DNA from: NZQO01 sp964639255
GTDB taxonomy: Bacteria; Bacteroidota; Bacteroidia; Flavobacteriales; Flavobacteriaceae
Assembly (NCBI GenBank): GCA_964639255.1
Contig: CAZXDP010000067.1
Span: forward strand, 1-13,543
Direction: 5' to 3'
Length of the DNA: 13,543 bases
The translations under genes and the position numbers were made by a program. Shown here piece after piece: positions 1 to 6,482 of the stretch. Position 1 is the stretch's first letter. Each line of letters starts with the position of its first letter. The notes below the pieces were generated by a model that saw only the letters and a program-made list of their open reading frames with translations, was not told where the DNA came from and did no database searches.

Positions 1-2
1 CC

Positions 3-1937
3 GAACGTCCGCAGCATATGCTTATGCGTGTTTCAGTGGGGATTCACCTCGACGACCTGGAGTCGGTAAAGGAAACCTACGAGCTTATGTCAAAAAAATA
101 CTTTACGCACGCTACGCCAACACTCTTCAACAGCGGCACTCCCAAACCGCAAATGTCCTCGTGCTTCCTGCTGGCAATGAAAGACGATAGCATCGACGGA
201 ATTTACGATACCCTTAAACAAACGGCAAAGATCTCCCAATCTGCGGGTGGTATAGGGCTGTCTATACACAATGTTCGCGCTACAGGCTCTTACATTGCAG
301 GAACCAATGGCACTAGTAATGGTATCGTGCCTATGTTACGGGTGTATAACGATACAGCGCGCTATGTGGACCAAGGTGGCGGAAAACGCAAAGGTAGTTT
401 TGCCATTTATGTGGAGCCCTGGCACGCCGATATTTTCGATTTCCTCGATTTGAAGAAGAACCACGGAAAAGAGGAAATGCGCGCCCGCGATCTGTTCTAC
501 GCCATGTGGATACCAGATTTATTTATGCAGCGCGTTCAGGACGATGGCGAGTGGACGTTGATGTGCCCCAATGAATGTCCCGGTTTGTACGATTGCCATA
601 GCGAGGCGTTTGAAATCCTCTACAAAAAGTACGAAGAGGAGGGCAAAGGCCGAAAAACCATCAAGGCACGCGAGCTGTGGGAAAAAATACTCGAATCGCA
701 AATCGAGACGGGAACGCCTTATATGCTCTACAAAGATGCCGCCAACCGCAAGAGCAACCAAAAAAACCTAGGCACCATTCGCAGTTCCAATCTTTGTACG
801 GAAATTATGGAGTATACCTCTCCAGACGAAGTGGCGGTTTGTAACCTCGCATCGATTGCCCTACCCATGTTTGTAAAAAAAGGCGAATTCGACCATAAGG
901 AACTGTTCCGGGTTACCAAGCGGGTAACCAAGAACTTGAACCGGGTTATAGATCGCAATTACTATCCGGTGAAAGAGGCCGAAAATTCGAATTTTCGCCA
1001 TAGACCTGTGGGATTAGGCATTCAGGGGCTTGCCGATACATTTATAATGCTTCGTATGCCCTTTACGAGCGATGAAGCAAAAAAATTGAATCAGGAAATT
1101 TTTGAAACCCTATATTTCGCGGCCGTCACTGCCTCGATGGAAGAAGCCAAGGCAGATGGTCCCTACCAGTCGTATAAGGGATCGCCTATTTCAGAAGGAC
1201 TTTTTCAGCATAACCTATGGGGAATTAAGGATGATGAGTTAAGCGGACGGTGGAACTGGGATAAATTGCGTAAGGATGTAAAGAAGCATGGCGTGCGTAA
1301 TTCCCTGCTCGTTGCCCCTATGCCTACAGCCTCTACTTCTCAAATTTTAGGCAACAACGAAGCTTTTGAACCATATACATCCAATATTTATACCCGAAGG
1401 GTGCTTTCGGGCGAGTTTATCGTGGTGAACAAGCATTTGTTGGAAGATTTAGTTGCCCTGGGACTTTGGAATGACGATGTGAAAGAAGAAATTATGCGTG
1501 CCAACGGTTCGGTACAAAATGTAGATGTAATTCCGCAGGAGTTAAAGGAACTTTATAAAACCGTTTGGGAATTGAGCATGAAAGACATTATCGATATGGC
1601 CCGCCACCGTGGGTACTTTATCGACCAGAGCCAATCGCTCAATTTATTTATGGAGAACGCCAACTATGCGAAACTTACCTCGATGCATTTTTACGGTTGG
1701 AAAAACGGCCTGAAAACCGGAATGTACTATTTGCGTACCAAGAGTGCCGTAGATGCTATTAAGTTTACCCTTAGCAACGAAACAAAGAAAGAACCTGAAG
1801 AGCAGGTTGCTGAGGCGAAAGTAGAAGCCGTAACCGCCGATTCGAATAAGCCCCTCACGCCGCAAGAACTGAGGGAAATGCTTACAAAGTCGCGGGAGGC
1901 CGACCAAGATGATGATTGTTTAATGTGCGGTTCGTAA
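3..1937 (+). CDS. nrdA: Ribonucleoside-diphosphate reductase, class Ia alpha (large) subunit, 5'-truncated by the window
   Basis: Catalytic subunit that reduces ribonucleoside diphosphates to deoxyribonucleotides in the cytoplasm, working with the radical-generating beta subunit (NrdB, not in this window). The frame is open from base 3, reading E-R-P-Q-H-M-L-M-R-V, so the ATG at 18 is internal. Against the E. coli protein about 170 N-terminal residues lie upstream, including any ATP-cone. Active-site elements are all present: the S-S-C-F redox cysteine (codon at 162), the N-L-C-T-E motif with the thiyl-radical cysteine at 795 and its Asn and Glu partners, the second redox cysteine in V-C-N-L (840), P-T-A-S-T, and the radical-transfer tyrosine pair in G-M-Y-Y-L (1725 and 1728). 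A flexible Glu/Ala-rich linker leads to the C-terminal C-L-M-C-G-S tail (cysteines at 1917 and 1926), which re-reduces the active site. That tail, with the Tyr pair, marks the class I form. Nothing suggests it is broken. Confidence 0.97.
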   Translation, partial: ERPQHMLMRVSVGIHLDDLESVKETYELMSKKYFTHATPTLFNSGTPKPQMSSCFLLAMKDDSIDGIYDTLKQTAKISQSAGGIGLSIHNVRATGSYIAGTNGTSNGIVPMLRVYNDTARYVDQGGGKRKGSFAIYVEPWHADIFDFLDLKKNHGKEEMRARDLFYAMWIPDLFMQRVQDDGEWTLMCPNECPGLYDCHSEAFEILYKKYEEEGKGRKTIKARELWEKILESQIETGTPYMLYKDAANRKSNQKNLGTIRSSNLCTEIMEYTSPDEVAVCNLASIALPMFVKKGEFDHKELFRVTKRVTKNLNRVIDRNYYPVKEAENSNFRHRPVGLGIQGLADTFIMLRMPFTSDEAKKLNQEIFETLYFAAVTASMEEAKADGPYQSYKGSPISEGLFQHNLWGIKDDELSGRWNWDKLRKDVKKHGVRNSLLVAPMPTASTSQILGNNEAFEPYTSNIYTRRVLSGEFIVVNKHLLEDLVALGLWNDDVKEEIMRANGSVQNVDVIPQELKELYKTVWELSMKDIIDMARHRGYFIDQSQSLNLFMENANYAKLTSMHFYGWKNGLKTGMYYLRTKSAVDAIKFTLSNETKKEPEEQVAEAKVEAVTADSNKPLTPQELREMLTKSREADQDDDCLMCGS

Positions 1938-1973
1938 ATAGATCCGCCCAGTTACATTTTAAGTGTTAGAAGG

Positions 1974-2003
1974 AAAAGGGAAGCCAAATGGCTTCCCTTT
2001 TTT
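1974..2003. terminator. Rho-independent terminator between the convergent nrdA and phosphate transporter genes
   Basis: A perfect 12-bp stem (1974-1985 with 1990-2001) closes a four-base AAAT loop and runs into T's on the plus strand. Read from the minus strand, the same hairpin is followed by a shorter T run. It lies 36 bases after the nrdA stop and 48 bases beyond the transporter stop, so it probably ends both transcripts. It works best in the plus direction. Confidence 0.88.
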
Positions 2004-2051
2004 ATCGAGTTTAGCTGCTGTTTGCGAGCAGACCGTTTTGCGTGTGCGGTT

Positions 2052-4295
2052 CTATACCTTTTTATAACTGGTATAATATTCCTGCATTAAATTCATTAAA
2101 GCGGTAACCAGATCTTTGGTTTCCAAGAGCAGGCTGAAGTACAGCGTGGTATTCTTAGGGCTCGATTCTTCCGTACGGGTGCGGGCTATCTGCTTCTCGA
2201 TTTTCTTGGAAACATTGGCGAAAAGCTCCTCTTTTTTCTCCAGTACGCTGCCAATGCGCTCAATTTCCCGTTTAGAGAAAATTTCCTCTATCTCGTGGAG
2301 CAGGGCCTCCAGGGTTTGGTCTATCTCCTGTAGATCCTTTATTTGATTGAATCGAAGTGCTTTATGGTTGTTGTTCACGTGCTTGTAGCTTGCCTTGGCA
2401 ATATAATCTAGCGACTGCGTAACATCGGTAAGATACCCTAGCACGATAATGTAAAAATTGCTACCGCGAACGCTAGTTTCATCAAGATTTTTGATGAAAT
2501 AGAATATATGGTTGCGCAATTCTTCCACCTCGTCGTCCAGTTTCGATACGCCTTTCTTGCTCTTCTTGAGTTTCGAGGTGTCTTGTTTCGCCAAGCCGCG
2601 AAGCACATCGGAATAGATTTTATTGGAACGCTTCACCACATTCGAGATCGTATCTGCACTTTCCTCAATAATCCCTTGAACGGTGCTGCTCTCTGCCTTC
2701 TTCAACTGGTCTGGGGCGGTAATGGGCGTAGCCCGTTTTTTGTGCGATAAATAATTTCGTATCAGCAATAAAATGGCCAAGAACAGGAGCACGGCGATCA
2801 TTGGGGCCTTCCCGAGATAAATTAGGTAGGCTAAGGTTCCAGATGCCACAAAAGCACTAATAGCGGTAAAGAACCAGCCGCCAATTACGTTGAGAACTCC
2901 TGCAACGCGGTAAACAGCGCTCTCGCGACCCCAAGCCCTATCTGCCAAGGAGGTACCCATAGCCACCATAAACGTTACATAAGTAGTGGAAAGCGGTAGC
3001 TTCATCGATGTAGCTATCGAAATCAAAACCCCTGCGACTACTAGGTTTATAGAGGCGCGAATCATATCGAATGCCGGTAATTCGTGGCTTTTATGTTTCG
3101 CCAGGGAGACGACGGGCTTTTCAAAACGCGAATTTATTTTGGCTACCGTTTGGCTAGGGGTAATCGTTCCGAAGACATTCGCCAAACGGGTACTGCCCTT
3201 TACAATGGCCCGTGAAAGCAGATTGGGGCTGAATTTTTCGTGGCCATCACCTTGTCTAGACAATCCAATTTCTGTATCGGCTACCGTACGTGCCTTTTTG
3301 GAAAACCAAAGGGTAAGCACCATGACGCCGCCGGCAATAAATAGCAACATAGGTTCTGCGGGAACTTTTTCTTCCAAAACGGTCATCGAGAAATCGGCAG
3401 CTGGGATTCCAGAAGCCACCCAAGCTTCGTAAGAGTGGTAGGCTGCCATGGGCACGCCGATAAAGTTAACCAAGTCGTTGCCCGAAAATGCAAGGGCCAA
3501 GCCGAAAGTACCCACGGCAATGACTATGATGAGAATACTTTTCTTAAAGATTTTCATAAACGCCCAAGAGAATAGCGTCCAGAATACAAGTCCGCCCAAC
3601 CCCACGTACACTTCATTGGCCTCAACAAATCCCTTAACATCGCCGTAATAAGGGGTCCCCTTGAGGCCTTTCATAAAAATAAAGTAACCAATAGCTGTAA
3701 GCGCGACGCCTCCAAAAAGGGCGCCAAAGTTTTTTATTTTCGTCTCGTATTGAAAGGTAAAGATCAAGCGGGAAAGCCATTGTACAACGGCCCCAATGGT
3801 AAATGCGATTGCCACCGAGAGCAAGATGCCCAAAATAATTTCAGTGGCTTTATCGGTATTGATGTAATTGGCAAGGTTAGAGAGGGTTTCCGTTTCTGAA
3901 GTACTAATTTTTATAAGTGACATCACCACAGCAGCTCCCAGAAGTTCGAACACGATAGACACCGTGGTCGAGGTGGGCAATCCCAGTGTATTGAAGAAGT
4001 CGAGTAACAGGATGTCGGTAATCATAACCGCCATAAAAATGATCATGATTTCCTCGAAATAAAATTGGCCGGGCACGAAAATGCCTTTACGGGCCACTTC
4101 CATCATCCCACTGGAGAAAACGGCACCGATGAAGATCCCCAAACTAGCGATGATCATAATCGATTTAAAGGAAATGGCTTTCGAGCCAATGGCCGAGTTC
4201 AAAAAGTTTACAGCGTCATTGCTAACCCCAACGACTAAATCGGCAATGGCCAGTGCTGCGAGGGCTACAAGCATTAACAAATAAAAGTTCTCCAT
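2052..4295 (-). CDS. PiT-family inorganic phosphate transporter with C-terminal PhoU-like domain
   Basis: Inner-membrane, ion-coupled transporter for inorganic phosphate (747 residues). Both halves of the PiT inverted repeat are visible. The first signature, G-V-S-N-D-A-V-N (residues 23-30), is followed by G-L-P-T-S-T-T (105-111). The second half has the K-L-P-L-S-T-T motif near 432-438, followed by A-D-R-A-W-G. Hydrophobic segments fill residues 1-275 and about 400-520, separated by a hydrophilic loop of roughly 80 residues. The last ~220 residues (from about 529) are soluble, charged and helical, rich in Glu, Lys and Leu, and resemble PhoU/DUF47-type helical bundles. Many bacteria encode such a domain as a separate gene beside pit, so here it is a fused regulatory domain (family knowledge plus inference). 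The start ATG at 4295 gives a hydrophobic first helix directly. The porin gene lies 78 bases upstream on the same strand with no hairpin between, so the two are probably co-transcribed. Sodium- versus proton-coupling cannot be decided here. Confidence 0.93.
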   Translation of the reverse strand: MENFYLLMLVALAALAIADLVVGVSNDAVNFLNSAIGSKAISFKSIMIIASLGIFIGAVFSSGMMEVARKGIFVPGQFYFEEIMIIFMAVMITDILLLDFFNTLGLPTSTTVSIVFELLGAAVVMSLIKISTSETETLSNLANYINTDKATEIILGILLSVAIAFTIGAVVQWLSRLIFTFQYETKIKNFGALFGGVALTAIGYFIFMKGLKGTPYYGDVKGFVEANEVYVGLGGLVFWTLFSWAFMKIFKKSILIIVIAVGTFGLALAFSGNDLVNFIGVPMAAYHSYEAWVASGIPAADFSMTVLEEKVPAEPMLLFIAGGVMVLTLWFSKKARTVADTEIGLSRQGDGHEKFSPNLLSRAIVKGSTRLANVFGTITPSQTVAKINSRFEKPVVSLAKHKSHELPAFDMIRASINLVVAGVLISIATSMKLPLSTTYVTFMVAMGTSLADRAWGRESAVYRVAGVLNVIGGWFFTAISAFVASGTLAYLIYLGKAPMIAVLLFLAILLLIRNYLSHKKRATPITAPDQLKKAESSTVQGIIEESADTISNVVKRSNKIYSDVLRGLAKQDTSKLKKSKKGVSKLDDEVEELRNHIFYFIKNLDETSVRGSNFYIIVLGYLTDVTQSLDYIAKASYKHVNNNHKALRFNQIKDLQEIDQTLEALLHEIEEIFSKREIERIGSVLEKKEELFANVSKKIEKQIARTRTEESSPKNTTLYFSLLLETKDLVTALMNLMQEYYTSYKKV

Positions 4296-4373
4296 GACAG
4301 TGTGTTAATTAAAGTGGTGCAAATTTCCCAATAACGAAGCGGTTGTTTGTTACCAAATTGTTATGTTATTTTC

Positions 4374-5612
4374 TTAAAAATGAAGGTCGAAACCTATGCT
4401 GAATTCTATTCCGTTGGGCTCGTTATCTCTTGTGGAATAGCTAAGATCGCTTTGTACTTTTAGTTTATGGCCTACAATATATTTTGACCCTCCAAGAGTG
4501 TACTGATGGGTAGTGGATCCCCCGGCAATGGGATCGAACGTTACGGTGGTATATCTTCCGGCTACTTCGTAATTGCTCTTAAACAAATACCCAGCCTGCA
4601 AATTGAGTGCCTGCCCCACTTGAACTACATCGCCCGTTAGGTTGCCATCTGTGTCGGTCGCCAAGCTACCATCGCTATTTCGGGCCACCGGGGCGTCTGC
4701 ATCGCGATGGGCGTATTCTCCCATAAAGGAAAACCCTCGATATTTAAACATAGCGTCGGCAAAAATAGTGGTTTGGTCGGTTCCGTAGAAACCGGTCGCG
4801 GTTTCCATGTAATCGCCCAAATTGCTACGTGTTTTCACGGCATCATCGTTAAAGTCATAAGTAAAAGCTACCATTAGCTTGGGCGTTGGCTCCCTTTTTA
4901 AATCGGCTTGACTATAATCTCCCTTACCGGCGAAGGTTCCGAAGGGAAGAAACTCCAATCTACCCGTATATTGGAGGCCGCCAAGATTTCCAGTGGTAAT
5001 ATTTCTACCTTCCCCTTGGGAAACAGCTATTTTTTCACGAATTAGCATGGTGTTATTCAAATAGATACGGTGCCGAAGCTGGAAGCCCACATCGCGGTCT
5101 ATGTTAAAGCGGCTGTTGAGCAGGGAGCGCTCTATAAGTTGCAAATCGCCCGAGGAAACAACCCGTTCTACGTTGCCCGGCAATTTGGTTTGCCCTACCC
5201 ACAGATCGAAGTTTTCATAGAAATTCCATTTTATTACCGCATCGAGAATGTAGCGGGGGGCGTTACCTGTAAATTGGCTAGCACCGGCAATATCCCTATT
5301 GGAAAGGCCCAGTTCTATTTTGTAGCGAAGCTTAGGGGTCACTGCGAACCCGTCAAATTTCAATCGGGCGCGCCTTATAAGAAAATTAAATTGAGGTTCT
5401 GTATATTGATCGTCAAGGTAATCCCAAGCCGTGTTGGCTCTAAACTGAATCCTGGGGGCGAATTTCACGCTCCAAGAGCTGTCTTTTGCCACGAGGTTCA
5501 ACATTCCCTTCCCGAAAGAGGTATCGGTAATTTCTTGGGCCAGTGTAGCCGTACCAAAAAGACAGAGCAAGCCCAAAAGAAGGCTTTTGCTTTGTACCAT
5601 AATAAATCGCAT
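4374..5612 (-). CDS. OprO/OprP-family outer-membrane porin, probably phosphate-selective
   Basis: A 412-residue outer-membrane beta-barrel. The signal peptide runs from M1 to about A25 and ends L-A-Q-E, with likely cleavage before Gln as is usual in flavobacteria. The mature part alternates polar and hydrophobic residues in strand-like stretches, with the family-typical R-R-A-R-L-K-F-D-G segment near residues 79-87. It ends in a terminal Phe (F-D-L-H-F), as expected for BAM-recognised barrels. OprP-like proteins pass phosphate or polyphosphate into the periplasm. Substrate choice is inferred from the family and from the PiT gene 78 bases downstream on the same strand. An in-frame ATG at 5600 is an alternative start. 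I prefer 5612 because the leader just before it, GACAAAAACTA plus A's, matches the leader before the TonB receptor's ATG. A candidate small RNA encoded just upstream is antisense to this start region. Confidence 0.9.
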   Translation of the reverse strand: MRFIMVQSKSLLLGLLCLFGTATLAQEITDTSFGKGMLNLVAKDSSWSVKFAPRIQFRANTAWDYLDDQYTEPQFNFLIRRARLKFDGFAVTPKLRYKIELGLSNRDIAGASQFTGNAPRYILDAVIKWNFYENFDLWVGQTKLPGNVERVVSSGDLQLIERSLLNSRFNIDRDVGFQLRHRIYLNNTMLIREKIAVSQGEGRNITTGNLGGLQYTGRLEFLPFGTFAGKGDYSQADLKREPTPKLMVAFTYDFNDDAVKTRSNLGDYMETATGFYGTDQTTIFADAMFKYRGFSFMGEYAHRDADAPVARNSDGSLATDTDGNLTGDVVQVGQALNLQAGYLFKSNYEVAGRYTTVTFDPIAGGSTTHQYTLGGSKYIVGHKLKVQSDLSYSTRDNEPNGIEFSIGFDLHF

Positions 5613-5626
5613 TTTAGTTTTTGTCG
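5603..5626 (-). promoter_or_regulatory. Predicted small-RNA target site over the porin start codon
   Basis: The porin mRNA here reads CGACAAAAACUAAA, then AUG, then CGAUUUA. The small RNA encoded upstream contains the exact complement of the first 14 and the last 7 bases, with the complement of AUG missing. Pairing would leave the start codon as a three-base bulge inside a 21-bp duplex and would be expected to block ribosome loading. The complementarity is read directly from the sequence; its function is inferred. Confidence 0.55.
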
Positions 5627-5636
5627 CTGCAAAGAA
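5626..5636 (-). promoter_or_regulatory. Promoter-like element of the porin gene (TTCTTTGCAGC)
   Basis: TTCTTTGCAGC sits 13 bases upstream of the porin ATG. The identical 11-mer lies upstream of the TonB receptor gene. Its TTTG core resembles the right half of the Bacteroidota -7 box (TAnnTTTG), but the TA half is missing and no -33 TTTG is seen, as would suit an activator-dependent promoter. If it is the -7 box, the untranslated leader is very short. Confidence 0.45.
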
Positions 5637-5647
5637 CTCAACTTAAA

Positions 5648-5675
5648 GTTACATAAATGTTTCTTAATTGTTAAG
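5648..5675 (-). promoter_or_regulatory. Candidate activator site upstream of the porin (CTTAACAATTAAG core)
   Basis: A 28-base block starting CTTAACAATTAAG is matched at 21 of 28 positions by the block upstream of the TonB receptor gene (11303-11330). The core can be read as an inverted repeat, CTTAA-N3-TTAAG. The block also contains a direct repeat with an 11-base period: TTAAGAAAC, then TTATGTAAC 11 bases on, 7 of 9 identical. An 11-base period is typical of response regulators of the PhoB class, so a phosphate-starvation operator is a reasonable guess, but the binding protein is unknown. Confidence 0.4.
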
Positions 5676-5715
5676 TTTGAACCTTTCGCCGCGGTAAGGG
5701 GGTAGGGTACCTATG

Positions 5716-5743
5716 AAAAAAGGCTGCCCTTTTAGGGGCAGCC
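5716..5743 (-). terminator. Intrinsic terminator of the candidate small RNA
   Basis: On the minus strand GGCTGCCC pairs perfectly with GGGCAGCC (8 bp, six-base CTAAAA loop), followed by TTTTTT. The plus strand has no T run after the hairpin, so it is directional. No minus-strand protein gene lies upstream for more than 700 bases, and the first one there has its own terminator. This is the main reason to think a separate minus-strand RNA is made here. Confidence 0.82.
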
Positions 5744-5860
5744 CGTTACACTCGGTAAATCTAGTCGACAAAAACTAAACGATTTAAAATGGTGTAATCT
5801 TGTCCGAAGACGTTACAAAGTAAGGTTTTGCCCGTGGCCTTTTCATCATCAAAACATTAC
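5716..5860 (-). ncRNA. Candidate trans-acting small RNA targeting the porin and TonB receptor mRNAs
   Basis: This stretch lacks a convincing protein gene on either strand, yet ends in a strong minus-strand terminator. Three stem-loops can be drawn on the minus strand. The 5' one pairs GTAATGTTTTG with CAAAACCTTAC (10 of 11 pairs, 19-base loop; 5850-5860 with 5820-5830). The middle one pairs TAAATC with GATTTA (5781-5786 with 5756-5761), with an inner TAGT/ACTA stem and an exposed TTTTGTCG loop. The third is the terminator. The middle hairpin and its 5' stem carry the bases complementary to the porin start region (5603-5626), and an 11-base part is complementary to the receptor leader (11225-11235). 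The 5' end is unknown: a weak -7-like TAATTTGG at 5860-5867 would start transcription inside the first stem, so a promoter further upstream is likelier. CTTAACAAC at 5881-5889 resembles the porin's upstream motif. A 21-codon ORF inside (5784-5849) is an alternative reading. Confidence 0.55.
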
Positions 5861-5944
5861 CAAATTATTAAATTAAAGGGGTTGTTAAGAGAGTTATTTT
5901 AATATAGAAATAGTATAATGCATTGATAAACAGATATTAAAAGG

Positions 5945-5963
5945 ATTAATGTAAAATTAATGT
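5945..5963 (+). repeat. Direct repeat ATTAATGT with 11-base period upstream of the MORN-like gene
   Basis: ATTAATGT occurs at 5945-5952 and again at 5956-5963, one helical turn apart and about 35-50 bases upstream of the -7 box of the next gene. The position and spacing suit an activator that binds direct repeats. In such AT-rich DNA chance is not excluded. Confidence 0.35.
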
Positions 5964-5996
5964 TACCAAAACATTTCAGAATTATTAATTATTTCG

Positions 5997-6004
5997 TAGC
6001 TTTG
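5997..6004 (+). promoter_or_regulatory. -7 promoter box TAGCTTTG of the MORN-like gene
   Basis: TAGCTTTG matches the Bacteroidota -7 consensus TAnnTTTG exactly and lies 24 bases before the ATG at 6029. No clear -33 TTTG is present. Transcription would begin near 6010, so the upstream in-frame ATG at 5960 would not be transcribed. This decides the start of the following gene. Confidence 0.65.
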
Positions 6005-6028
6005 GATAAACTATTAATTTTTACTGCT

Positions 6029-6391
6029 ATGAAACGCTATGCCCTTCTTATGATTTTGATGCTATCTGCATCGAGCTTGCTTGCCCAAGAGAAGAAAAAA
6101 GACATTTATGTACTTACCGTTGATAACTTGATCGAGGCGACCCTGCACCACGATAATGGTGTAGTGGCACAGAAAGGATTTTATACCAAGGATGGGAAAT
6201 TACACGGTGAGTGGACCAGCTACGATACCGAAGGAAACAAAACCGCAATTGCTACCTATAACCAAGGTGTTAAAACCGGTAAATGGTTCTTTTTTATTGA
6301 GGACGATATCAAAGAAGTAACCTTTATGGAATCGCGTATTGCAAAGGTAACCACTTGGAAGGCCTCAGATACCAGGGTGGTAGCAAATTAG
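6029..6391 (+). CDS. Exported MORN/YwqK-like repeat protein
   Basis: A 120-residue protein with a clear signal peptide (M-K-R-Y-A-L-L..., hydrophobic core, L-L-A-Q-E cleavage region around residues 18-20). The mature part carries YwqK-type MORN variants: D-G-K-L-H-G-E-W-T-S-Y-D at about residues 54-65, then G-V-K-T-G-K-W-F-F about 30 residues on. Small proteins of this kind are common in flavobacteria. They are often labelled as YwqK antitoxins, or as nucleotidyltransferases by database error, and no biochemical role is established that I know of. It is probably periplasmic or outer-membrane associated. A 143-residue reading from 5960 is rejected because its start lies upstream of the promoter and would bury the signal peptide behind 23 residues. 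The gene is transcribed alone: it diverges from the small RNA and converges on the lipoprotein gene, ending at a shared terminator. Function is unknown. Confidence 0.85.
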   Translation: MKRYALLMILMLSASSLLAQEKKKDIYVLTVDNLIEATLHHDNGVVAQKGFYTKDGKLHGEWTSYDTEGNKTAIATYNQGVKTGKWFFFIEDDIKEVTFMESRIAKVTTWKASDTRVVAN

Positions 6392-6411
6392 AATCTAAAA
6401 AAATCAAATAT

Positions 6412-6445
6412 AAAAAGCCCGTTTCCTAGGAAACGGGCTTTTTTT
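6412..6445. terminator. Bidirectional terminator, perfect 32-base palindrome
   Basis: Bases 6412-6443 form an uninterrupted palindrome centred on CCTAGG, with a GCCCGTTT/AAACGGGC stem. It has A's on the left and seven T's on the right, so either strand yields a GC-rich hairpin followed by a U tract. It lies 20 bases after the MORN-like gene's stop and 37 bases beyond the lipoprotein's stop, serving both convergent transcripts. Confidence 0.92.
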
Positions 6446-6482
6446 GCTAACTACAAATAAATTCAATAGTAAGTGCTACCTA

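Noticed and set aside
2986..3432. Plus-strand ORF of 148 codons inside the phosphate transporter gene
   Set aside because: It is an antisense shadow of a well-conserved membrane protein frame, with no domain, signal peptide or promoter of its own.
4296..4373. Independent promoter for the phosphate transporter
   Set aside because: GAAATTTG near the transporter start only partly fits a -7 box and no correctly spaced -33 element is seen. Co-transcription with the porin is simpler.
5070..5705. Plus-strand ORF of 211 codons opposite the porin
   Set aside because: It spans the porin signal peptide, promoter and leader in antisense, has no recognisable domain, and stands against a clear porin frame.
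5766..5786. Inverted match to the porin leader as a mere duplicated promoter or recombination scar
   Set aside because: The match covers only the initiation region, skips exactly the start codon and does not extend into TTTGCAGC. A duplication scar should not stop there. It remains possible as the evolutionary origin of the small RNA.
5960..6028. ATG at 5960 as the start of the MORN-like protein
   Set aside because: It lies upstream of an exact TAnnTTTG box and would place 23 residues in front of an obvious signal peptide.
6412..6443. Perfect 32-base palindrome as a protein-binding operator or mobile-element end
   Set aside because: It lies between two convergent gene ends with A and T tracts on either side, which is the ordinary layout of a bidirectional terminator.
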